Made by a program: the position numbers and the translations under genes
The notes under the pieces: model-generated
The model's database searches: none
The model's input: only the letters and a program-made list of their open reading frames with translations
Told to the model about the DNA's origin: nothing
NCBI RefSeq assembly: GCF_015832195.1
Contig: NC_052027.1
Location: forward strand, 248,001-312,000
From: Motacilla alba alba
Taxonomy: Eukaryota; Chordata; Aves; Passeriformes; Motacillidae
Direction: 5' to 3'
Length of the DNA: 64,000 bases
Shown: piece after piece, positions 46,681 through 56,948 of the stretch
Layout: the number at the start of each line of letters is the position of its first letter
How positions within the stretch are numbered: the stretch's first letter is position 1

Positions 46681-49000
46681 AGCCCCTCTCCCCCTGCCCC
46701 AGCTGAGAGGTTGGTATCCTCAAACCTGCACAGGAGTCAAAGAGGAAGGGATTTTGCCAGGGGGTGATGCTCTATGACAAGAGGCTTGTGGTTTAATTTT
46801 GACCTTTTTCTCTTCCTGAACAAAAAATAATGGTGAGATCTGTGTGTGAGAGATTTAAAAACCTCTAGTACTCCATTAGGAGCATTATCCTGAAATACTC
46901 ACTGGAGCTTATAACAGCCCAGATAATAGGGGTGGGAAATCATTTCTGGAAAATATTCCCCTCAAAGCATCTTACCAGAAAATTGTTTCCTAACAACAAT
47001 AGCAATAAAATCTTTGTCAAATAATCCTTCAATACCACAAATATTTTGTCTTTAATTGTATCAGTGTAGACAAATGTTTGGCACAGGCAATAGGAGTCAG
47101 AGTTCCTGGGGAATTTTTTTCTGACAGAGACACTACTGGATACCTTTGGGTAAGTCACACATTTTTCAATGCTCTTTGGCCTATTTTTTTTTTTAATTCA
47201 CTGTAATCTGGAACCTAATTTGATATGCCTTAAAAGGCTGATTTCACATGGAAGATGCTCTGCTATCAGGGTAAGCAGCCATAAGAAATCCTAAAATAGG
47301 CAGATTAAGGGTTTGGGATCATGTGGGTTTATTTCTTTGCAATTAAAGACATGATCACATTTAAAAATTGCTAACTTGTAGTTTAAGGAAAAAAAAAGCC
47401 ACTAACAACTGGGAGTCCCACATTTAAAAACAGCTAATAATTCTTAATTAAGGATATGATTAGCTGAGACAATGAGTTAGATAGCAAGAAAGCAAAGCAT
47501 TTAATTCAATGCAGATTTTCAGTGGACATGGCACGGCCAAGGCAGTTGTGTATTAATTAGTGCTCTGAAGAGGGTGAGGAGACAGGAAGGGGAAAGGAAA
47601 ATTGGCAGGTGTAGAAATGAGATTAGACAACAACAGAGGATTTTTCTCTCCAGAACAGAAGTCGTGCAGAATCCCCATCAGCCTCACTAACATGTTTTGT
47701 ATAACTAAAGTTCCATGCCACAAGCATGGGCAGGGGACTAAGCCTGGGGAGAGGGAGAGGGAGGACAGCTCTCCAGGGCTCGCCTGTGCAGCATTTCCAG
47801 GCAGCTGTGACCAAACACCAGCCTCCATTTCCCACCCTTGTTTCAAAGGCTGCTGGCTCTTTGTGGATGGGACGATGCCTCCATGTCGACGCTCGTCGTT
47901 GTGCTGCTACAACTGCTGCAGCTGCACCGCGAGAGCGAGCTGACTTTCCCCCAGTGCACGGGTGCTCCAGCCAGGTCTCCGCTCTTGGGGGAAACCCGCT
48001 GGAGGCAAGGATGCTGTGCCCACATCCCACAGCCACTCCTCTTGCCTGTTCTCTGCCAGTGCTTCAGCTTGAAGCATGCACATAGCGCTGAGCATGTCAC
48101 GACCCTGCTGTTTGCCATGCGCTGCAGCACACCCGCGTCCCCTCCTGCGCGGGGACCTGGCCGTGTTGCCCAGGGATTCACGACCCTGGGCCACCGCTGG
48201 CTGTGCCCTGTGTCACGATCCTGTGGCAGGAGGCCAGCTGGGTAATGGGCTGGTTAATTGCTCAGGGCTGGTTCATGAAGCCTGCAGGGACGTGAGATAC
48301 ATGGGCAAACAAAGTCTCTGCTGCAGGATGCGCGGCCCCGTCTGTCCCCATCCCGGGAGGGACCCTGGCTCTCGGTACAGCCTTGCCCGGGAGCGCTCGT
48401 GTCCCCTCGCGGCGAGGAGTCGCTTGACACACCCGCAGGCGGGGAGGGAGGCAGCAGGAGTGAACCCGCTCAGGGGGAGCGATCCCACGGGATGGGGTGG
48501 TGTTTCAGGGGCTGTCCCCTACATCATCCCAGTGTGTAATTTGGGAAATCATTTTGGGTCTTGTTAAAGCGGCGCCCGTTGGAGGGCAGAGGAGACGCGC
48601 AGGCCGCTCTGCGCTCCGCTTTTGGCGAGCCGTGCGGGCAGAGCCGCTGCCGGGGTGGGGCCTCGTCCCCCGCCCGGTCCCCGGGGAGCGAGAGAGCGGG
48701 TATGGCGGGGGGGACGTGTGGGCTGCCAGGGGGCTCCGGGAGGGAGTGTTCCGGCTCGCCGCGCTGCTCCGCAGCTGGGAAAAGTGCTTCTTCCCCCGCC
48801 CCTTCCCCCCCGGCCTGTCCTGCTCGAACACGCGAAGGAGGCAGAGGAGAGGAGGGGGACAGCCCGGGGCAGCCCCTCACGCGGCGGGGGCGCCCTGTCC
48901 GAAGCCCCCCGGAGCCGCTCGGTGCTGCCCAGTCGGCGGCGCGGGAGACAGCGGTAACTTCACCGCACGCACACGACGGGCCGCGGCAGCGGGACGCGGG

Positions 49001-49232
49001 GAGCAGCGGGGCGCGGGGAGCGGCGGGACGCGGGGAGCGGCGGGACGCGGGGAGCGGCGGGACGCGGGGAGCGGCGGCGCGGGGAGCGGCGGGACGCGGG
49101 GAGCGGCGGGGCGCGGGGAGCGGCGGCGCGGGGAGCGGCGGGACGCGGGGAGCGGCGGGACGCGGGGAGCGGCGGGACGCGGGGAGCGGCGGGACGCGGG
49201 GAGCGGCGGGACGCGGGGAGCGGCGGCGCGGG
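49001..49232 (+). repeat. G-rich 17/15-bp minisatellite upstream of PLXND1 ATG
   Basis: Fourteen head-to-tail units were counted. The main unit is GAGCGGCGGGACGCGGG (17 bp). Units 5, 8 and 14 are a 15-bp variant, GAGCGGCGGCGCGGG. Units 1 and 7 carry GGGGCGC instead of GGGACGC. The array ends 203 bases before the PLXND1 start codon, so it lies in the promoter or 5' UTR. Each unit holds G3 to G4 runs, so the coding strand and possibly the 5' UTR RNA could form G-quadruplexes. Copy number is likely to vary among individuals. Confidence 0.95.
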
Positions 49233-49409
49233 GGCGGGCGCGGGGGCGGGCGGAGGGCGGGGGCAGGGAGGGGGCGCGGCCGCGCGCCCCGCCGCCCCCC
49301 GCCGCCCCCCGCCGCGGCCGCCACTTCCCGCGGGCGTCGCTCGGCGGCGGGCGCTGCCTCCGCAGGAAGCGGCCCCGCGCCCGCCCCTCCCGCGCCCGGC
49401 GACGGGCAC

Positions 49410-49487
49410 ATGCACTGTGCGGCGCGGCGGCGGGATGGCTCCGGCTCCGGTCCCGGCTCCGGTCCCGGCTCCGGCGGCAGGCGCTGA
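49410..49487 (+). other. PLXND1: Upstream ORF overlapping the PLXND1 start
   Basis: An ATG 25 bases before the main start opens a 25-codon frame (MHCAARRRDGSGSGPGSGPG and five more) that is +1 to the plexin frame and stops at TGA 49485-49487, inside the coding region. Its start context is weak (C at -3, C at +4), whereas the main ATG has G at -3 and G at +4. Leaky scanning would therefore be expected, with the uORF lowering PLXND1 translation modestly. It matters only if transcription starts upstream of 49410. Confidence 0.55.
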
Positions 49488-50790
49488 GCCGCGGCCGCCC
49501 GCGCTGCTGCCGCTGCTGCTGCCGCTGCTGCCGCTGCTGCTGCCCGGCCGAGCCGCCGGCCTGGAGGTGCAGCGCAAGTTCCTCTCGCCCACCCTCACCA
49601 ACAACTTTGCGCTGGACGGCCCCGGCTCCCGCGTTTACCTGGCGGCCGTCAACCGGCTGTTCCAGCTGTCGGGGGGCGAGCTGGCACTGGAGGCGGAGGC
49701 GGCGGTGGGGCCGGTGCTGGACAGCCCGCTGTGCCACGCACCGCAGCTGCCGCAGGCCTCCTGTGAGCACCCCAGGGTGCTCACCAACAACTACAACAAG
49801 ATCCTGCAGCCCGACCCGGAGCAGGGCGTCCTTGTCGTCTGCGGCTCCATCTACCAGGGCCTCTGCCAGCTGCGCAGCATGGCAAACATCTCGGCAGTGG
49901 CCGTGCGCTTCCCGCCGGGCGGGAGCGACTCGGTCGCTGTCTTCCCCAGCATGCTGAACGTCGCGGCCAACCACCCCAACGCCTCCACCGTGGGGCTGGT
50001 GCTGCGCCGCGGCGGCGGCGGCGGGGCGCGGCTGCTGGTGGCCGCTACCTACACTGGCTTCGGCAGCCCCTTCTTCCCCCGCAACAACAGCCTGGAGGAC
50101 CACCGCTTCGAGAACACGCCCGAGATCGCTATCCGTGCCCTCAACGCCCGCGGCGACCTGGCCAAGCTTTTCACCTTCGACATCAACCCCTCCGACGACA
50201 ACATCCTCAAGATCAAGGCGGGCGACAAGGCGCGGCACAAGCTCAGCTTCGTCCGCGCCTTCTTGCAGCACGGGGCCGCGCCGCCCGCCCGCCGCCCGTA
50301 CGCCTACCTGGCGCTCAACAGTGAGGCCAACGCGGGCGACAAGGAGAGCCCGGCGCACAGCCTGCTGGCCCGCATCTGCCTGGGCGAGCCGGCCGAGGCC
50401 ACCCTCAACGGCAGCGGCGAGACCAAGAAGCTGACCGAGTCCTACATCCAGCTGGGGCTGCGCTGCGGCAGCGCCGCCGACGCCTTCACCCGCCTCGTCT
50501 CCGTCTTCCCGGCGCGGGCGGCTTGGCGCAGCCCCGCCGCTCCTCTCGGCCCGGCCCTGGCCCCGCCGCCCCCCGAGGAGCTGCTCTTCGGCGTCTTCGA
50601 GCGGGCCGGAGCCGGCGGCGGCCGGGGACGGCCGCAGTCCGCGCTCTGCGTCTTCCGCTTCGCCGAGATCGAGGAGACGATCCGGGCCGCCCGCAACTCC
50701 TGCTTCGTCAGCCCGGCCGCCGGCATGGTTACCGTGCTGGACAGCGTGGTGCAGGGCACCGGCCCGGCCTGCGAGAAGAGAAATATACAG
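49435..50790 (+). CDS. PLXND1: PLXND1 exon 1: signal peptide and most of the sema domain
   Basis: The exon encodes residues 1-452 of plexin D1, the vascular and neuronal receptor for semaphorin 3E and other class 3/4 semaphorins. Residues 1-22 are an Ala/Pro/Val repeat; 24-37 are a Leu/Pro hydrophobic core (LLPLLLPLLPLLLP), giving a signal peptide probably cut near residue 42. The sema domain follows: LEVQRKF, NNFALDG, VYLAAVNRLFQLSG, DSPLCHAPQLPQASCEHPR, NYNKILQ, VCGSIYQGLCQLR, PSMLNVAANHPNASTVGLVL, RFENTPEIAIRAL, KLFTFDINPSDDNILKIK, KKLTESYIQLGLRC, VTVLDSVVQGTGPACEKRNI. Cysteines at 100, 110, 136 and 144 fit sema disulfides; NxS/T sites occur at Asn151, 182, 218 and 325. PSI, IPT/TIG, membrane and GAP parts lie in later exons outside the window. 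The donor is ATACAG|GTACGC, phase 0. The ATG at 49435 is the first in-frame ATG and has a strong context. Low-complexity insertions occur near 191-197, 360-380 and 391-399. Confidence 0.96.
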
Positions 50791-52460
50791 GTACGCGGGC
50801 GGCGGGCACCTGCCGGGGCGAGGGGGCGCGGGGACCCGGTAGCCGGCGGTGGACAGCAGCCCCATCTCTTCCTGTCCCGTCCCGTGGCCGCTGCTGTCGC
50901 CACCTCCCCCGAGCTGGAGAGCATCTCCCGCTTCCCCCGGGCGGGCGGCTGAGCCTCACACCCCGCTGCCCTCCCTGCTCTCCCCGGAGACCCTCCTGCC
51001 TGCTCGGGGACAGCATCGTTCCCCTGACCTGGTCGTGCGTGCCCCACTTCTCGTGGGTGCCCTGCGCGCCCGGATGTCCGCGGGCATCGCCAGCCCCATG
51101 TCCTGTCCCGCGGCGCACAGCCCTGCCCGGGACGGCACACAGGCTCCCAGGGATGGCACACAGGCTCCCTGCGTTCGCGGCAGAAGTTTGCCATTGTCAC
51201 AATTCGTTACCGAGTGGCCGTAAATGTTAGCGCGAGACAGAGTCGCCTGTTTCCCTTTTCACTAAAAATATACGATGCTTGGGAAAAAAGAGAGGGGAAG
51301 GGACTGTTTTAACGCTGCATTTTTCCCTTCCTCTGGGACGAGTGCACAGCTCGGCTCCATCAAAGATTGTGAAAACATCTGTTTGATTTCAGAGGCGAGA
51401 TAGAGCATTTGGGCTTGGGCTTCCCTGTGCAATGCCAGTGGCAAAGAGAGAAAGGTTTCCCATGGTAACCGGAGTGTTTAGTGTGGCATCTCCACTCTGT
51501 GGTAAAATATGTAGTCTTAATGCACTTGGTTCATAGACCTCCTCTAGCAAAGTTGAACAGTTTTTCCCTGGTGGCAAAGTACAAGCTGCCTGACAGCCAG
51601 CAAATCTAGTAGCTGGCGCTAATTCCACAAAGACGGGGTGTGTTAAACACTGGGAGCTCAGTCCTGACATCTTGGCATGGTCACGGCTCTCAGAGGACTC
51701 ACTGGGAGTCAGGAATCTTATTCACAGGATGTGTAGGCACCCGTAGTTCTTGTTGGCTGTGGCTGATGCTCAGCATCCTTGTGGAGCAGCCCCTCAGCCC
51801 CGGGCAGGATTGAGCTGCCTCTGCCAAGGCAGGTCAAGCAGCAGCATCGGGGCTGGGGCTGCTGGAGGCGCTTGGGAAGTGAACCAACAGCCTGGTCATA
51901 ACTGAAACATAGTGGCAGAAGCACCCATCACCCTTGAGCTTCCCCAGGACTCCAGGACTGCTGTGGAGGTACAGTTTTTTCTAACTTCTGTTCAGTAAAG
52001 AAAATAATCATGACTATCACAAGTCTGCTGATGTTGAAAGTATCAAGTGCTGTGTCCAGTAAGGTATTTAGACAGCTAATTAATGAGTGACTCAAAGGAG
52101 ACTGCGCTCAGATGAGATTTCACTCCATCTTTGGTCCTGGCTTGTCACGCTGTTCCGCTGTAATGTGTGTTCCTGGTAGCACCTTCCTCTCCAAGTCCTA
52201 CCTGGGTAGCCAGGGAGGGTAACCAGGAGCCTGTTGTCACTGATGCCATAAAGGCTGAGAAGGATGCTGTGTTCTTGAAGGGATGAGCAACAGGATAAAG
52301 GGGCAGGGGAATGAGCTAAAATAACTGAGCACTGCCAAGCCATTGGGAGTCAGTGGGAACCCTCCGTGTTTGCAACCATGGCAAGATCAGGCTGCAAGAA
52401 AATTTGTTCATGTGGAGACAGCAGTAAGACCAGTGGTGATATAAGATGGATGGGGAGATT

Positions 52461-52665
52461 GGATTCTAGTACCAGCTGACATTGCTGCTGTGTCACTGGC
52501 CTTGAACCAGTCATTGAACCCGAGGTACCTCAGTTTCCCACGTACTCCCGTATTTATTGTTACTCAGAAACCCAACTCATGTAGCGTCAGATTGCATTTG
52601 TAAAGCTGCTTTGAGATCCTTTGATGTCAAGTACAGCACGATATAAATGAAGCATAACATTAATA
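52461..52665 (+). mobile_element. Ancient MIR-like CORE-SINE relic
   Basis: The order of conserved segments follows MIR: GGATTCTAGTACCAGCT, then GCTGTGTCACTGGCCTTGAA, CCAGTCATTGAACCC and CCTCAGTTTCCC. The 3' part TTGTAAAGCTGCTTTGAGAT and GATATAAATGAAGCATAA resembles the L2/L3-type tail used by such elements. Divergence is high, as expected for an element that predates the mammal-bird split. The assignment rests on remembered consensus features and the ends are approximate. Confidence 0.65.
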
Positions 52666-54354
52666 TTCGTTCATGCCTAATATTTCTACACTTCCCACAT
52701 ATTTGAAGCATATTCCTCTAAAACTGCTGATCGAGCCTGCTGGGAAGCCATCCTGCTAGTCAGGAGAGCCTTCTTTTTTCCTTTTCCTTAATTATTAGAA
52801 TTGCCAACAACTTACCAACAACCTGTTTTTATTTTCAAGTCCCAGAGTGGCAGTGTCAAGAGAAAAGTTGTAATAGGGTGTTTCTTTGTGCTGTAAAAAC
52901 CTAACATCAGTTTCCACCTTCAAGACAGTGAAATACTCTGACACATTTTGTGTCCCAAACATGGAAAGGCAGCAGGAAAATGTATTAAAGCAGCAGCTGG
53001 TCTGGCAGAGCAGATCAGTATCTGCTAGTGGGTTTCCAGTTTTCCCATTGTCTGTGCATCACTGATAGGTGTTAGTAAGTGTGGCTCGTTAGCTCTTCCT
53101 GAGGACCAAATACTTGGGTTTTAATCTCCTTTTTGGAAGAAAAAAAACCCTGATATTGGCCTGATTCATTCCAAGCGTGTGTTCAGCTGAAGTAGTCAGT
53201 TGTTACAAGTCTGGACCATGGGCTGTTAGGTGTAATGCAGTGTGAAAGGAAAATCATTGACCCCTTGTGTGCTCTCCAGTCTAATTGAATGCTCCTCTCC
53301 AGCAGCGCTTGCTTTGACTCAGCCAGGGAGCTCCAGCACTCACCCACCCGTGAGGGGTTTTGGGAGTGGGCACTCAGCATGCCAGCCATCCCTGTGAGTC
53401 CCACGGCGTTTCTGCTCAGGCTGACTGGAGCCGGGGCAGGGCTTCTCACCACTCAGGGCTGTGCTGTGGGCTCTGAGGGAGGCTCAGAACGAGGGGCTTT
53501 GTCCCTGCACAGGTCCATGTGGTGGCAGCCACTTGTTTGGCTCCCATTTTGACCATGTGGGATTGGCCACACAGAGGGCTGTAAAGGGTGGATGAGGCAG
53601 GTGGATTGCCAGCTGCCCTGCTGGTCTGCATCCCCCAGGCTGGGGAAGGGGAGCCACCAGCTTGGCCTGGAAACAGCCCCTGTCTTTGATGGAAATGCTT
53701 ACTTGCAATTAAGCACATGCTTAACAGCTTTGTGTCAGACGAGGAGAAAATGTGCAGAGGAGGATGGTCTAGGTCAGGAGTGGGGGCTGTTGGTTCTTCT
53801 CAATGAGGGCTGCTGAAAAGTCACGTACCAGGAGATGAATTCACAGTGGCAGCTCAGGGGAAGGAGGATGTGTGAGGGAAGGATTTAGGTTGGATGGCTT
53901 CTTGCACCGACAGTGAGTGGGTGAGCTCTAGGATTGCTTCCCCTCAACAGAAATAGTTTTTTATAATGAATTTTGTGTCAAATGCAGCTAAATTGGAATA
54001 CTTGCATGGAATCGCTGTGGTGTTTTGCCCACTCAAAGCCCATGTGGAATTTGGACTCAAGCCCCCAGAAGGGAAGAGGAGTAGGAGCTCTCTGGAGCAA
54101 GCTGCCTGTAACAGCATTTGCAGCAGTGTGCTGACAGAGCTTATCAAATTCTTGGGACACTGCGTGGGTTTATGGCTCCTATTTGAGCTGTTCTACCCGG
54201 GAGGATCATGGCCCAGTGGGTTTGAAGGTTATGCTGGCTGCACGGCTGGAGTGTGACACAGCTGCGGGGTGCTGAAGACATCCCACACAAGCATTTCATA
54301 AGAAAGCAAAGCAGGCAAGAGCCCATCCCCAGCCTCTGGTTGGCTCAAGAGCAG

Positions 54355-54386
54355 TGGGACATGCCAGGAGTGGGACGTGCCAGGAG
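54355..54386. repeat. 16-bp tandem duplication
   Basis: TGGGACATGCCAGGAG is followed directly by TGGGACGTGCCAGGAG, one mismatch (A to G). It is a short simple duplication in PLXND1 intron 1. Confidence 0.88.
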
Positions 54387-56739
54387 TGTCCCCCTCAGTG
54401 CCACTGAAAACAAAGGTCTGCCTGGCTGTTCCTTTGGTCACACTGCATCACAGCCACGTCCCAGTGTAGCAAAGCCCCCACAGTGTCCTCTTGCCACTGC
54501 TCCATCTCTCAGTGGGTATTTTGGCAGGGGACATGGTCAGGCACCTTTGTGTGCACATTTTGCTGTGATGAACAAGCTCATTTGAGGAAAAGCTGCACTG
54601 GAAACCCCATCCCATGCTCACAGCTGCACCAAACTCAGTGTCTTCTGTGGGTACAGCATGAGCCCCATGGTCTCCTAAAATCTCCTGGAGAGGTACAGGA
54701 AGCAGATATATTCATTAGGGCTAGATTTTCTGGCCAGGGAGCTACATCTCTCTTGGGAAATATTCTGGGGCCTGCAACTCGAAAAAGGCTGAAAATCCAG
54801 TTTGTTTCCTCTGCTGAAAACCATAGGCACAGTGGCATGGGATAATGAAATGTTTCAGCATTAATTCTCAAGTTTCTGGCTCTTGTGGCTTTGTGTCAGA
54901 TCCTGCATGGTCACTGAACACCGTGTTTGGGGGTGTAATGATGAGATACCCACCAGTGAGCTGTACTATAATGGGTTGTTAAATAAAATGAACTCCTTGG
55001 GTACACTATATAAACAATCCCTGTAAGTATGTGTGCCTGGGCATGGAAATGTGGTTTAAAACCAGTCAGAAAATGTTCCCAAAGAAAAAAATCTCATATA
55101 CACGTGGGAATATGACAAAGCATCTACTTACTGTCCAAATATACTGTGGCATCTCCACGGGATTGGGTTTTATAGGAGCTGAGTTACTTTGAAGTGCTGG
55201 TTTATACTAATTTAGAAATTCCAAACATGAAACTAAATGTGCTCTAACCCTACATCTACTCAAATAAATCCAGAGGATTAGCAACAGAAAGGAAACTGGG
55301 AATTTACACTTAATTTCTTCATTAAAAATGAGGCAGGAGTTCTTGTAACAAGCCCAATTTCTGCGTTTTGCAGTGCAGGCAGTTTAGAGTTGCTGGCAGC
55401 ACCCCAAGGTGTCACTGCCCAGGTGCTGTAGAGCTGTACCATGGTTGTCACCATCGTCTGTTCTGCTTGGGATGTGGTGTTACACAGGGTGGGCGGTCGG
55501 TGTCCCTCAGCTGCCCTGCCAGGGCTGGGGGCGAGGGGTCAGGGGGGACCCCGGGTGCCCTGACAAGAGGTTTAAGCCACCGTGTGAGCTTTGCCTGGCT
55601 TTGGACCCAGGCCAGAGCACTGTCTGCCTGTTCTGTCTCTCACCTGGTACTAGTGAGTTGTGGTCAGCTGTTGGTTTGGTTTCCTTGGGAATTTATGTGA
55701 GAGTACAACCTGCTGCTGCAGTCAAGGTGCACGCAGGCAGCTGTGTGAACCCCATCCTTCCTGGGAAGGCAGGCTCGGCTCTGTGGGCTGCCAGTGCCCG
55801 GGGGCTCTCCCACTGCCGGGGCTGGCATGCCCTTCGTGCTCCGTGCCAAGCAGGGGAGTCTCCTGAGCAGCAGGTCGGTGCCCCCGAGCTGGAGGTGGGT
55901 GGTGGGAATGCTTTCCTGGGGGCCCCAGGGCTCATCCATGCTTTGCATCTCAAGCTCAAACAGGTCCCAGATTGCAAAGGGAAATTCGGTCAAAGTGGCA
56001 AAAGTTTCTGTGCCTGGAAAAAGGAAGTTGTGCTGCTTTAGGGAAGAGAAACTGGCTCCTGATTGTGGCACAGTGCCTGCCTGCTCTGGGAGCCCAGTGC
56101 TGCTGGCTGGGCAGACAAAGTGTTTGCCAGTCCCTCAGCAGACAGGGAGGTCACAGGCATGCTGCTGCTTTCTGGAGAGCTCTGCCAGCAGCTGGCTGTA
56201 CAGACCTAGTAATTCCTGGTACCTGGATGCTCAGACTAGATTTGATCCATTGAGCTCATCAAATCCCCTGTAACTAAATAACAGTTTAGGTGGACAGCAG
56301 GAAAAGAGTAGTTTTGGCTAAAGCCAAGGGTTTTCCAGGGCAGGTGTTTGACTCCCGCACGTGAGTGCGAACCCCCGGCCCAGGAGCCACAGTGGATGCA
56401 GGCTCAGCTGCAGGGTCGGGGTGGCTGGAAATGAAGGGATTTGCCATCTCTTTTCTGATGTTTCAAAGTTTCATTTACAGTGAATGGGGCTGAGGGCACC
56501 TGTAGAAGTGAACAAGGCACTGTGAGATGTGTATGGATGCCCAGGGATGCTGCAGAAACACCTTACCATGCCTTGTGAATCCCAGCAGCGTCTGTTGAGT
56601 GGCACTGCTGCGGCACTCTGATGTCCTCTCCCATCGAGGGGTTGGAAACAGTAAGTCTGAGCCCCTGGCTCTGGTAATTTAATGCGAGCACCAGGCAGGC
56701 TGGAACCTGTGGTGGTTGGAAACAATGTTCTAAGCACCC

Positions 56740-56948
56740 GAGTGCCAGCCCGGGCTGCCTGGAGCCCCCCGAGTGCCAGCCCGGGCTGCCTGGAGCCCCC
56801 CGAGTGCCAGCCCGGGCTGCCTGGAGCCCCCCGAGTGCCAGCCCGGGCTGCCTGGAGCCCCTGAGTGCCAGCCCGGGCTGCCTGGAGCCCCTGAGTGCCA
56901 GCCCGGGCTGCCTGGAGCCCCTGAGTGCCAGCCCGGGCTGCCTGGAGG
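56740..56948. repeat. 30/31-bp minisatellite, seven copies
   Basis: Seven units of GAGTGCCAGCCCGGGCTGCC plus TGGAGCCCC and a spacer start at 56740, 56771, 56802, 56833, 56863, 56893 and 56923. The first three starts are 31 bases apart (spacer CCCCCC before GAG) and the later ones 30 (spacer CCCCT before GAG). Units are otherwise nearly identical, which implies recent expansion and two homogenised subfamilies. On the minus strand, and in part on the plus strand, the 30-bp units keep a frame open (a 10-residue repeat such as QPGLPGAPEC). I see no sign that it is coding. It lies inside PLXND1 intron 1. Confidence 0.95.

Larger units (their letters stand above)
40505..48559. other. Intergenic, no gene recognised
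   Basis: No exon, RNA gene or transposon could be supported on either strand. Visible items are a (TCCC)6 microsatellite (44001-44024), an 18-bp direct repeat (46184-46201 and 46211-46228), a mild CpG patch at about 45110-45180, and AT-rich motif-bearing stretches near 46540-46680 and 47320-47470. The last kilobase grades into the PLXND1 CpG island. Confidence 0.6.
48560..50960 (+). promoter_or_regulatory. PLXND1: PLXND1 promoter and CpG island
   Basis: GC and CpG content are very high from about 48560, where TTGTTAAAGCGGCGCCCG marks the edge, through exon 1 and some 150 bases of intron. No TATA box was seen near the start codon, as is usual for CpG-island promoters. The transcription start and 5' UTR cannot be placed exactly. 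A G-rich minisatellite (49001-49232) and GGGGGCGGGCG boxes (about 49229-49250) lie in the last 430 bases before the ATG. The first in-frame ATG is at 49435. Confidence 0.8.
50791..56739 (+). other. PLXND1: PLXND1 intron 1, proximal part
   Basis: Sequence downstream of the exon 1 donor shows no recognisable second PLXND1 exon; the expected continuation of the sema domain was not found in any frame. The first 150 bases remain CpG-rich. An ancient MIR-like SINE lies at 52461-52665 and a 16-bp tandem duplication at 54355-54386. Nothing else could be supported. Confidence 0.8.

Noticed and set aside
48497..49957. 486-codon plus-strand frame overlapping the PLXND1 start
   Set aside because: It is out of frame with plexin and made of the minisatellite (Gly/Arg/Ala repeats). 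It is explained by composition.
48877..50865. 662-codon minus-strand frame opposite PLXND1 exon 1
   Set aside because: It lies antisense to a clear sema-domain exon and across the G-rich repeat. Very GC-rich exons rarely contain stop triplets on either strand, and its product matches no family.
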